NCBI GenBank assembly: GCA_026122225.1
Contig: JANEZZ010002202.1
Location: 372,001-436,000 of the forward strand
Length of the DNA: 64,000 bases
Reading direction: 5' to 3'
From: Heloderma charlesbogerti
Taxonomy: Eukaryota; Chordata; Lepidosauria; Squamata; Helodermatidae
A program made the translations under genes and the position numbers. The notes below the pieces were generated by a model that was not told where the DNA came from, did not search any database, and saw nothing but the letters and a program-made list of their open reading frames with translations. Shown in pieces: positions 45,109 to 55,280 of this stretch. How positions within the stretch are numbered: the stretch's first letter is position 1; each line of letters starts with the position of its first letter.

Positions 45109-45480
45109 TGGGGATGTTACAGAATTCCACCATGGATCCCAGGGGGGGCCTAATTCCAGTGAATTCGCTTTAGCCGTGATAGGCTTTGTAAATATTTACA
45201 TAGCCTATCACAGGCTACCATAGGGACACAAATGGCGTCCCCTACTCAGGACGCCATTTGCATCCGCAGCAGCCCGGCAGCGGCTGGAGGCCCCGCTGCG
45301 GGTTGGCCTGGCCAGCGGCTCCGTGGCCTGGCTGCAGAGCGGAGCTGGCCAGGCAGGATTCCGGGGCGGGGGACGGATCGCCTCCCCCCCCCGTCGAGGA
45401 TTCCGGGGGGAGGAACAGATCGCCCCCCCCCAACCTGCGGAACCTGGCGGAGCCAGGTAAGCAGGGTTTCATACACCCCT
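45109..45480 (+). mobile_element. Palindromic hAT element, copy I, miniature, perfect TSD
   Basis: Left TGGGGATGTTACAGAATTCC (type 1), right GTTTCATACACCCCTA (type 2), 372 bp. Flanks ctattaat at 45101-45108 and 45481-45488 are identical, inside CR1. It keeps one GTGATAGGCT hairpin (45176-45213) and one CAAATGGCGTCC hairpin. The type-1 donor block is deleted; the type-2 donor CCAG|GTAAG is at 45452-45460. Confidence 0.93.
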
Positions 45481-46292
45481 ACTATTAATGCAGCCCAAAA
45501 TAACATTTGCCTTTTTTGCAGCCACATCTTATTCATATTCATATTCAGCTTGTGATCTACAACAATTCCAGCATCCTCCTCGTTTGTAGTGTTGTTGAGC
45601 CACGTATCTCGCATCGTGTAACTGGGCATTTGGTTTCTTTTTCCTAGGTGCAGAACTTGGCATTTATCCCTATTAAATGTCATTCTATTGTTTTCTCTCC
45701 AGTACTCCAATCTATCAAGATCACTTTGAATTTTGTTTCTGTCTTCCAAAGTATTAGCTATCCCGCCCAATGTTGTGTCATCTGCAAATTTGATCAGCAT
45801 TCCCTGCACCTCCTCCTCCAAGTCATTAATAAAAATGTTGAAGAGCACTGGGCCCAGGACTGAGCCCTACGGTACCATGCTGGTTACCTCTCCCCAGTTT
45901 GAGAAAATCCCATTGATAAGCACTCTTTGAGTCCGATTCTGTAGCTAACTGTGGATCACTGGATCGTTGTTTCATCTAGCCCACTTTGAGCTAATATCAG
46001 GATATCGTGGGGCACTTTGTCGAAACTTTGCTGAAGTTGAGGTATATTATGTCCACAGCATTCCCACAGTGCTCAAGGGAGGTTGCTTGATCAAAAAATG
46101 AGATCAGATTCGTCTGTCAGGATTTGTTCTTCACAAATCCATGTTGGCTTCAGGTAATCACTGCATTGTTTTCAAGGTGCTTCCAGATCGATTGCTTTAT
46201 CATCTGCTGCAGAATTTTCCCAGGGATTGATGTCAGACTGACTGGTCTGTAGTTCCCATGTTCCTCCTTTTTACTAGGAATGTACGAAAGGC

Positions 46293-46302
46293 ACTTACCT
46301 GG
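46293..46302 (-). promoter_or_regulatory. Outward splice donor, copy J left arm
   Basis: Minus strand CCAG|GTAAGT, 24 bp from the end. Function inferred. Confidence 0.5.
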
Positions 46303-46961
46303 TCCCGCAGATTGCTTCGCGGGTGGGGGGGAGGCGCTTCGGTTCTCCCCCCGAAGTTCAGGCTGGGGGGGGAGGCGCCCCGCCTCGCCCGGCCGAAATT
46401 CAGGCCAGGGAGAAGTGCCCCGTCTCCCCGGCTGCAAAATACAAAAGTGAAAAAAAACCCACCCGTGATAGGCTACGTAACGATTTACGTAGCCTATCAC
46501 GGCTAGATTCCCAAAGTCAGCCATGATAGGCTACGTAAATCGTTACGTAGCCTATCACAGGTGACTTTGAAAAAAAAAAAAACCCGTACACAAATGGCGG
46601 CGCCCATGGGCGCCGCCATTTGCGTTCCTTATTTGGTCCCAGTAGTCTACATAAAGATTTACGTAGACTACGGCGAAAATAAGAGCAACGCTATTTGCGT
46701 ACGCGCTTTTTTTTTCCCCCAAAGTCACCCGTGATAGGCTACGTAATGATTTACGTAGCCTATGACAGCTGACTTTGGGAATCTAGCCGTGATAGGCTAC
46801 GTAAATCGTTACGTAGCCTATCCGAGGTGTTTTTTGTTTTTTTTTACTTTATTTTGTAATGGCGGCGGCGGCAGCCAGTCGGAAGACCAGCCGCCGCCCC
46901 CACCCCCAACGAACCGCCGCCAAACTCCCGCCGGGACCCGCCGCCGAGAGGGACATTCGAG

Positions 46962-46971
46962 GGAGGTAAGT
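46962..46971 (+). promoter_or_regulatory. Outward splice donor, copy J right arm
   Basis: GGAG|GTAAGT about 117 bp inside the right end. Function inferred. Confidence 0.45.
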
Positions 46972-47814
46972 CCCATCCCGGGTGGGGCAGGGGGCGGAGA
47001 ATTTCACCAACAATTTCGGGGGGCTGAATGCGTTGGCATTCGGCCTTCCCAAGATTCGTAGAGAAATTCTCTGACATCCCTACTTTTTACCCTTTTTGAA
47101 GATAGGGACAACATTAGGCCTCCTCCAGTCATCTGGCACTTCACCTGTCCTCCATGATTTCTCAAAGGGAATAGACAGTGTTCTGAGGGTTCTTCTGCCA
47201 GTTCCTTTATTACTCTAGGATGCAGTTCATCTGGCCCTGGAGATTTGAACTCATTCAAAGTAATTAGGTGTTCTGTCCTTGACCATATGCTTATCGATCT
47301 CAAGGTGCAATCCTGCCCCTTCAGCCTGTACTTTGCCTTTGCCAGGGGGGTCATAGACCCTCTTTTGGGAGAAGACTGAGCCAAAGTAGGAATTGAGCAC
47401 ATCTGCCTTTTCTTTGTCCTCTGTTATCATTTTGCCATCCTTATTTAATAGCTGAACCACCATTTCTTTCCTCTGTCTTTTACTTTGCACATAGCTGAAG
47501 AAAGCCTTTTTGTCGCTTTTAGCATCCCTCGCTAACCTCAGCTCGTTCTCAGCTTTAGCCTTCCTGATGCCATCCCTATAATTCTGTGCTACCTGCCTTC
47601 ACTCTTCCTTTGTTGTTTGGCCTTCTTTCCACTTCCTATATGTATGCTTTTTTGTTTTCAGGTCATCTCCAAGCTTTTTGTGAAGCCACATTGGCTTCTT
47701 CTGTTGTCTTCCACCTTTTCTTCTTGTGGGAAATTTTTGTAATTGTGCCTTGAGAATTTCTTTTTTTAAAAGCTCCCACCCATCTTGGACTCCTTTTCTC
47801 GTTAGAGTCGCTTG

Positions 47815-48586
47815 TAGGGATGGGAGAGAATTTCTCGCCGAAACTTCGGGGGGCCGAGTGCCAACGTATTCGGCCCCCTGAAGTAGTTTCGGGGAGAAAT
47901 TCTCCACCCCCCCACCCCCCCTGGGATGTCGATTTGCAAAGTCAGCCATGATAGGCTACGTTAATCGTCTCATAGCCTATCACGGGTGACTTAAAAAAAA
48001 AAAAAAAGCACGTACGGCTAATGGCAGCCCCCATAGGGAGCCGCCATTCGCGTTCCTTATTTGGTCGCTGTAGTCTACGTAAAGATTACGTAGACTACGG
48101 CGAAAATAAGGGCAACGCTATTTGCGTTGCCCTTATTTTCGCCGTAGTCTACGTAAAGATTTACGTAGACTACAGCAACCAAATAAGGAACGCGAATGGC
48201 GGCTCCCTATGGGGGCCGCCATTAGCCGTATGCACTTTTTTTTTTTTTAAGTCACCCGTGATAGGCTACGTGACGATTAACATAGCCTATCACGGCTGAC
48301 TTTGCAGATCTAGCCATGATAGGCTACATAAATCATCACGTAGCCTATCACGGGGGCGTTGTTTTTTTTTTAACTTTTTATTTCGCGGCTGGGTGAGGCG
48401 AGGCGCCTCCTCCCCGGCCTGAATTTCGGCCGGACGAGGCAGGAAGCCTCCCCCCCAGCCTGAATTTCGGCTGGGCGAGGAGGGAAGCCTCCCCCCCCGG
48501 CCTGAACTTCGGGGGGAGCAGCAAAGCGCCTCCCCCCACCGCGAAGCAAGCTGCGAGACCAGGTAAGTGACTTTCGTGCACCCCTA
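47815..48586 (+). mobile_element. Palindromic hAT element, copy K, perfect TSD
   Basis: Left TAGGGATGGGAGAGAATTTC (type 1), right CTTTCGTGCACCCCTA (type 2). Flanks gtcgcttg at 47807-47814 and 48587-48594 are identical, inside CR1. The type-1 arm is shortened and has lost its donor and the first outer hairpin. The remaining core closely matches copy C, including 'gtacggctaatgg' and a centre 'gcaacgctatttgcgttgc'. The type-2 donor CCAG|GTAAGT is at 48559-48568. Confidence 0.94.
48559..48568 (+). promoter_or_regulatory. Outward splice donor, copy K right arm
   Basis: CCAG|GTAAGT, 24 bp from the right end. Function inferred. Confidence 0.5.
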
Positions 48587-51500
48587 GTCGCTTGCCATGG
48601 GACCTTACTGATCATTGTTCTGAATTTATTAAAATCAGCTTTCCTAAAACCCAGGGTACGCGTTTGACTACACTCAGCTTTTGCTTCCCTTAGAACCAAG
48701 AACTCAAGTACAACATGGTCGCTTTCCCCCAGAGTTCCTGTAACTGCTACTTTATCCACTAAGTCATCTCTGTTGGTTAGGATCATGTCAAGGATAGCCA
48801 ATCCTCTAGTTCCTTCCTCTACTTTCTGTAGGAGGAAGTTATCTGCCACACAAGTCAGGAATTTCCTGGAGGGGCCATGTTCTGCAGAATTTGTCTCCCA
48901 ACAAATATCGGGGAAATTGAAGTCCCCATAACTACTATATCATGGTTCCTTGAAACATTGACTATTTGCTTTTGGAAAGTTTCATCCTCATCTTCTCCTT
49001 GATTGGTTGGCCGGTAGTAGACTCCGACCACCAGATTCCTTTTATTCTTTGCTCCATTTATTTTGATCCAGATGCTGTCTCAGCTTTGTCCACCAGGGTA
49101 CTTAGTGCAGCACCAACCTAGATTGGAGGGTTGGGGGGGGGGAGGAATTGCTGTCATCCATAAGGATTCAATCTCCCTCACGAGGAAACCCATCCATTCT
49201 AGCACCAGTTTTGAGGGCCTGTAGGTTGTGTTGGTCAAAAGAGGCAGAACATATATGCTGCCGGTGTACCGCCCACACTGCTGCCCAGCAGTCTCCCTGC
49301 CTGAGCTGGCTGAGATGGTCTTGGAGGTGGTGTTGGAGAACCCTAGGACGGTGGTTCTGGGGGACTTCAACATCCACGCTGAGGCTATCCTGACAGGGCC
49401 TGCTCAGGACTTCATGGCAACCATGACAACTATGGGGCTGTCTCAGTGCATCACTGACCCAACACATGTAGCAGGACATGCCCTAGACCTGGTTTTTGCT
49501 GTTGGGCGGATGAGGGATGATCTGGTTTTGGGGGGTGTTTCAACAACCCTGTTGTCATGGTCAGATCATTTCCTTGTGAAGTTTGGATTGGCAGTAGCAG
49601 ATCCTCCCTGCAGGGGTGGGGGACCAATTAAGATGGTCTGCCCCCAGAGACTTATGGAATCCTATGGATTCCTGAATGCTGGTGACACCCCACCCCAGAA
49701 CTCCTAATGACCTCTCCCAATGGGGGATTTTCCGGCTGATAGGGCTGGTGATTCGGGCAAGGCTGTGTTCTTACTATGGAATGGTGAGATGGGAAGGACC
49801 ATTGATACAGTTACTCCCAAGTGCCCTCTCTGGTGCGGTGGCGCCTGTAATTTACCTTGGTTTACAGAAAATCTACGGGCAATGAAACAGGCCGGATGAT
49901 GGCTAGAGTGCAGGTGGCGCAGGTCTTGGAGTGAATGAGCGATGATTAGCAAAGACTCTTGGATGTGCCTGTTATGCGGCAGTGAAGATGGCAAAAAAAA
50001 AATCTTACTATGCATCTATTATTTCATCCTCAAAATGTCACCCAGCAGAATTGTTCCGAGTAGTGAAGGGCCTGTTGGGATCTTGCTCAGGCTCAGAGAA
50101 ACTGGGATTGGAACCCTCGGCCATCTGCTGTGATATGTTTGCTAGGCACTTCGAGGAGAAAGTCACTCATATTTGCTCAGAACTTGACAGCACCGTTATT
50201 GCAGACTCTGGGGAGGTGTCCAGTGTTCCATCTGGTTGTGTTTCCTGGGATCATTTTCAGTTTTTGCAGCCTGATGATATGGACAAGACACTTGAATCAG
50301 TCTGGCCCACCACCTGTAAGCTTGACCCTTGCCCATCTTGGTTTATATGATCTAACAGGGGTGGATTGGCTGGGTGGGTCCAGGGATTGGTAAGTGCTTC
50401 GCTCTGTCAGGGCAGGGGGTGGTTCCTGCTGCCTTGAAAGAGGCTGTAATGTGCAGTCTCCTGAAGAGACCCTCCCTGGACCCAGAAGTGTGTGAGAACT
50501 ATCGCCCTATTGCCAGTATCCCCTTTTGGGGCAAGGTGCTTGAGCGTGTGGTGGCTGGGCAGCTTCAGGTGTTCTTGGAGGACACAGATTATTTGGACCC
50601 ATTTCAGTCTGGTTTCAGGCCAGGGTACGGCACTGAAATGGCCTTGGTTGCTCTTGCTGATGACCTACTCCAGGTGAAAGACAGGGGAAGTGCCACCCTG
50701 TTGATCTTCCAGGATCTCTCAGCGGCTTTTGACACCATTGATCATGGTGTCTTACTGGATCGGCTCTGCAGGATGGGAGTTGGGGTACTGTGCTACAGTG
50801 GTTTTGCTTCTACCTGCAGGGCCGATCCCAGAGAGTGATATTGGGGGATTCCTGTTCTACCCCATGGCTTTTAAGTTGTGGGGTGCCACAGGGTTCTATT
50901 CTATCCCACATGCTGTTCAACATCTATATGAAGCCATTGGGAGAGGTCATTAGGAGTTCTGGGGTGGGGTGTCACCAGTACGCTGATGATACTCAGCTCT
51001 ATTTCTCCTTGTCGTCGGAGTCAGCTGGGGTGGTGAAGGTGCTGGACCAGTGCCTGAAGGCTGTAATGGGCTAGATGAGGGCCAATAAATTGAAGCTGAA
51101 TCCTGACAAGACAGCTTGTCCTGGATGGGGTTGCACTCCCCCTGAAGGAGCAGGTGCATAGCTTGGGAGTACTCCTAGATCCATCCCTGTCACTGGAGCC
51201 CCAGGTGGATTCCGTAGACAGGAGTACTTGGGGCCAGTTTTGGCTGATCCGCCAGCTATGGCCTTTCCTGGATAGGGATAACCTAGCCACAGTAGTGCAT
51301 GCACTGGTAACTTCCCGATTAGACTACTGCAATGCATTTTATGTGGGGCTGCCCATGAAGACGACTTGGAAGTTGCAGCTAGTGCAAAATGCAGCAGCTA
51401 GACTGCTGACCGGAACACCCCGTAAAAACCATATAACACTGGTTTTAAAGGAATTGCACTGGCTGTCAATACGCTTCCAGCTGGAGTTCAAGGTTTTGGT

Positions 51501-51602
51501 GATGACATTTAAAGCCCTAAGTGGCTTGGGGCCTTGATATTTGAGGGAGCGCCTCTCTCTATATATACATATGCCTGCCTGAGAACTGAGATCTGTTGGA
51601 GG

Positions 51603-52304
51603 TAGGGATGTCAGAGAATTCCGCGACGGATCTCGGTGAGGCCGAATGCCAGTGCATTCAGCCCCCTGAAAACCATCGTGGAACGACACCCCCGCCCCCC
51701 CCAACATATGAAAGGCGCGCGGGACGAAGTGCCTGCTGCCCCCACCCCATGAAAGGCTCGCGAAATGGAGCACTTACCTGCTCCCATCCGCGCTGCTGTG
51801 CAAATGGCAGCCGTCCTGTGGCTGCCATTCGCTTGCTCCTCTTCAGCCGTGATAGGCTACGTAAATACTTACGTAACCTATCACGGCTAACGCAGGGACA
51901 CCATTTGCATCCCTATGGAGGCCATGATAGGCTACGTAAGTATTTATGTAGCCTATCACGGCGGGGGGGGGGAACCCAGCATATGCAAATGGCGGCAGCT
52001 ACCGCCATTTGCGTACGCTGGTTTCCCCCCCCCAGCCGTGATAGGCTATGTAAATTTTTATGTAGCCTATCACAGTGAAAGAAAGGGATGCAAATGACGG
52101 TGGCTACGACAGCCGCCATTTGCGTCCCTGCAGGGCTGCCCAGCAGCCAGATGTCCAGCTGTGGGTGGCCGGAGCCGGCTGGCAGCTCTGCAGCTTGGCT
52201 GCAGAGCGGAGCCGGCCAGCCAGGATTCCGGGGGGAGGGATGGAGTGCCTCCCCCCACAGCGGAACCCGGCGGAGCCAGATAAGTGGGGTTTCGTACACC
52301 TCTA
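51603..52304 (+). mobile_element. Palindromic hAT element, copy L, perfect TSD
   Basis: Left TAGGGATGTCAGAGAATTCC (type 1), right TTCGTACACCTCTA (type 2). Flanks gttggagg at 51595-51602 and 52305-52312 are identical, inside the L2. Core hairpins of the GTGATAGGCTACGTAA class at 51848-51886, 51925-51961 and 52038-52075, with CAAATGGCGGC hairpins between. The left donor on the minus strand is CAG|GTAAGT (51772-51780). At the right arm the motif reads CCAGATAAGT, so the donor GT is lost. Layout like copy D. Confidence 0.95.
51772..51780 (-). promoter_or_regulatory. Outward splice donor, copy L left arm
   Basis: Minus strand CAG|GTAAGT about 175 bp from the end. Function inferred. Confidence 0.45.
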
Positions 52305-52705
52305 GTTGGAGGGGCCGTCCTCTGCATCCCACCAGTATGAGACATACGCTATGGTGGGTTGTGGAGAGAGCCTTCTCTGCTGTGGCACCCCGGTTGTGGA
52401 ATGTCGTCCACTTGGAGGCCCGATTGGCACAGACATTGGTCTCGTTTCGGTGCCAAGTAAAAATGTGGCTTTTTACCAAAGCCTTTGAGGGCTAAATGCA
52501 TTCCCTAGCACACTGTTTGCACAATCTAACTGTTTTAGATTTTAACTGGTTTTAGCGTGTTTAATAGTTTAATATGTTTTTAGGTGTTTACATTATTTAT
52601 TGTTTTATACTGTTTACATTGATTTTATCTGTATGCCGCTCTGAGATCTTAATGATACAGGGTGGGATATCAATGTTTTAAATAAATACATAAGTAAAAT
52701 AATAA

Positions 52706-54864
52706 CTTGAAACTGAGTTCAGGAAATTAAATATTAAACTCACTTACTCCATTCAAAATTATTGATTTATATATCTATGTAGGTCTAGTTCATTTTTAGA
52801 CAGCAATGTACATTCTATGTTAAATTGCAGTATAGGTACTGCTGTGCTGGTTTCCTTGATCTCATAAATGGCTATGTCGTTCTGGTTTTGCAGAAGGATT
52901 AGCATAGCATTCAGGTGGACCTGCCCAGAGGAGAGAGAGATGGGGGTCGGGCAGGGGAGAGAGAAAAAGAAATTCACTTGACTCCCTCTCTTTTGTGGTA
53001 AAACTTTGTATTTAAGCAGGCTTTTGGAGAAGTACTAACTTTCTCAGTCTGCTATTATTCCGCATCTGCTTGTTTTTGATGCTGTTCTGTGACTTCTTAA
53101 AAATGGGGAAAACACTCCTATGCTACCTCGACAGCATCTGGGTGACATAAGATTGTTTTGTTTCCTGGCTATGAGGTTGGAAATAGGGCTCCAACCTTGG
53201 AGCCAGGGAACCGCATTCCCTCCTTACCCCATCCCCTTGTAGCTGGCCCAGAGAGAACCACACCAGCTACCTCTCTGTGCTTGGAAAACAGAGTGTGAAT
53301 ACAGGGAAAAGGGGGAGTTCCCAGGGGCAGGGAGGGGAGGAGATTAGGGCAGCAGCCATATGAGACACCCTATGGCCACCCCAGCATCCTTCCCTCCTCT
53401 TCCTCTCTGAAGCCTCTGCTAGACAGGTGAAATTGCCAGTCTAGCTAAAATGCAGAGTGGGAGGCACAAGGCTATGAGTTTGGAGGCATATGCTTACCAA
53501 GGGCACATCCCATAAGATTGCGCCCTGAGTGTCTTTGGTCAAAGTCACTGTGTTTTAATTGTGTGACATGTTTCATTCCTGGATTTTATAGGTTTGATAG
53601 CCACCTTGAATATTCTTGTAATAGAAAGGTAGGATAGAGATGTTTAATATAAGTTAACAAGTAAGTACATGTCTTTATCTTTAATTAAACCTTTTCTTCC
53701 TCTGTATTTTTCAGAAAATAATCCAGAGACTATCACACTAATAGAAGTCACTTCCTGTTGCAGCATTCAAGTTCTAAACTTCATTTCTAGAATCTTACTA
53801 CGTAGTCAAGAATGTCCAATTAAAGAAGGGTATGGAGATAAGACGGGCCATCTGCTCAACAGACCTTCAATATAAGAACACACACACACACACAGCAACA
53901 GTCACATCTGCCACAGGCAGCCCCAACGTGCATCATCTCAGGAAGTAAGTGCTATGCTTATCTTCCTGTACTTCTAATGTGTTTCCAGAATCTGCACAGT
54001 TCAGCATTGATTTTCTAATTTATCAGGTGTTAGTCAGGTGCTTTCTGTGTGGCTTTTCTCATTTGAGCTGAATTTCACTGTGCTTTTAGTTACAAATGAT
54101 GGGATCTTTTATATTAATATCATGCACACAATTAAAAGGCAATATGAAAGCTCTTTTCATGTACCACTGAAATACAGATAAAATTTATAAGGTGCAACTG
54201 ACTTTTATATCTGTTTGCCTCCAAATTAGAAAAGTGAACTGATAAAAGTATAACCAGAAAATAAACAAATCCCAGCATCGTTAAAGTAATAACAAGTCTG
54301 GAAGGCTCTGAGTCTCTTCAGCATTATATTGTCTCCAGTCAAGTAACTCTGTTCACGGTGATAAGCATAGTGCTTTCTGTTCCGATATCCTAGATATCCG
54401 GCTTATTTGTCCTTTTTACTTCACCAAACATCTTCAGGGCTGATCTGTGAAACAGCAGTGAAGGAGAGGTAGATGTGAATCAAGTGTTTATGCATAAACT
54501 AACTGCAGAACCTTCAGGGGTTATGGTTTTGAGCAGGCCTATTTTGTTCCTGTTTGAAAACTAACCAACTCCCATCCACATAGTTACCTGAATGGGAACC
54601 ATGAATAGCATATGTGCATCACCTCCAAGAGTACGAGTTAGTATAAGATGTGGTGGCCAGTAAGTGTATGCAGTTGCTATGTGGCATTATTCATTCTGCT
54701 CTGCGTGTCACAACATATACACTACTCATGTGATCCTGTTGTGTGTGTCAGTGTATGTTGAGAGCTGCTGATAATATATCACTAGAAAGCACCCTATATA
54801 CATACATGCACCTCAGAAAATCAGATAATGATCTGATTTTCCCATTTTAGCAGGGAATGTACAA
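52706..54864. other. Mostly unique DNA
   Basis: A weak L2-like 3' scrap lies at about 53540-53665 ('agccaccttgaatattcttg...ggtaggatagagatgtttaatat'). A 68-codon frame at 53669-53875 has no family signature. Nothing else recognised. Confidence 0.4.

Positions 54865-54906
<42 letters not shown>
54865..54906. repeat. (CA)n microsatellite
   Basis: About 21 uninterrupted CA units. Confidence 0.95.
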
Positions 54907-54908
<2 letters not shown>

Positions 54909-55280
54909 TTAATAGATTTATATACCCCTTACAATATTTAAGAAATGTCTCTAAGTGCCTTACACAAAAATGCATTAAATACATTAAAATAGGACATTTA
55001 TAAAATCATTAAAATGAAGTGCTTACAGTGCCATAATTAGCAAGCAAATTGGGCAGCAGAATCAATCAGGGAAAGTTTGGGTAAAGAGATGGGTCTTTAA
55101 TTAGTGCCTAAAGCACACCAGAGTTGGCACCTCCTGAGTACCAGGGTGGAAAGCAGTCCATAGGGTGGGTGCCACCACCAAGAAGGCCCACTTCTGTGTT
55201 GCTGCAAGTTGGCAATCTGAAGGTTGCAGTACAGCCAGCAAGGCCTCCTCCAATGATCTTCATGATTGCACAGGTGTATT
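54907..55280 (-). repeat. Old LINE-like repeat fragment
   Basis: AT-rich tail-like start ('aatttaatagatttatatacccctta') followed by 'gtctttaattagtgcctaaagcacac' and 'aagaaggcccacttctgtgttgctg'. It resembles antisense LINE 3' sequence common in reptiles; the family is not resolved. Confidence 0.4.

Larger units (their letters stand above)
46275..47082 (-). mobile_element. Palindromic hAT element, copy J, perfect TSD
   Basis: Left TAGGAATGTACGAAAGGCAC (type 2), right TCTGACATCCCTA (type 1). Flanks ctttttac at 46267-46274 and 47083-47090 are identical, inside CR1. Four outer GTGATAGGCTACGTAA hairpins are retained, but the centre is shortened: one CAAATGGCGGC hairpin and one GTCTACATAAAGATTTACGT hairpin. 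Donors are CCAG|GTAAGT (46293-46302, minus) and GGAG|GTAAGT (46962-46971, plus). Confidence 0.94.
45500..48849 (-). pseudogene. CR1 endonuclease-end/reverse transcriptase, broken
   Basis: From 5' to 3' on the minus strand: AILDMILTNRDDLVDKV and TLGESDHVVLEF, the end of the endonuclease (48600-48849); KKPMWLHKKLGDDLKTKK (47599-47800); FGSVFSQKRVYDPPGKGK and FKSPGPDELHPRVIKEL (47100-47490); NYRPVSLTSIPGKILQQM (46150-46266); then MLFNIFINDLEEEV, KFADDTTLGG with the catalytic FADD, and CQVLHLGKRNQM (45500-45848). Several frameshifts, and three inserted hATs separate the blocks. Inactive. Confidence 0.88.
44874..49118 (-). mobile_element. CR1 LINE (minus strand) carrying four palindromic hATs
   Basis: CR1 segments at 44874-45100, 45489-46266, 47091-47806 and 48595-49118 read in order as one element once copies I, J and K are removed; H2 abuts its 3' side. 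The 3' part has the CR1 'ctttgagaagaggagact' and 'gaggagggcaacaaagatgatcagg' blocks. Its 5' side meets an L2 on the plus strand at about 49119, so the two LINEs lie head to head. Confidence 0.88.
49119..52705 (+). pseudogene. L2-clade LINE, nearly full length but frame-broken, split by copy L
   Basis: Endonuclease blocks: VVLGDFNIHAE, DPTHVAGHALDLVF and LSWSDHFLVKFGL (49228-49640). Reverse transcriptase: ENYRPIASIPFWGKVLERVV, DLSAAFDTIDHGVLLDRL (50374-50838), GVPQGSILSHMLFN and YADDTQLYFS (50790-51020). C-terminus: VVHALVTSRLDYCNAFYVGL and LKELHWLSIRFQLEFKV (51154-51537), continuing after copy L at 52313 with FSAV, RLWNVVHLEA and the 3' UTR to an (AAAT)-rich end near 52700. Many frameshifts. 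Same clade as 38355-39801 but older. Confidence 0.88.

Noticed and set aside
2056..52075. CRISPR-like array of regularly repeated GTGATAGGCTACGTAA units
   Set aside because: The units are palindromic hairpins inside transposon copies with 8-bp duplications, with no unique spacers, in a vertebrate-like genome.
1827..52304. Helitron or SINE origin for the palindromic family
   Set aside because: Inverted TAGGGATG ends and exact 8-bp target duplications fit hAT and not rolling-circle or retroposed elements.
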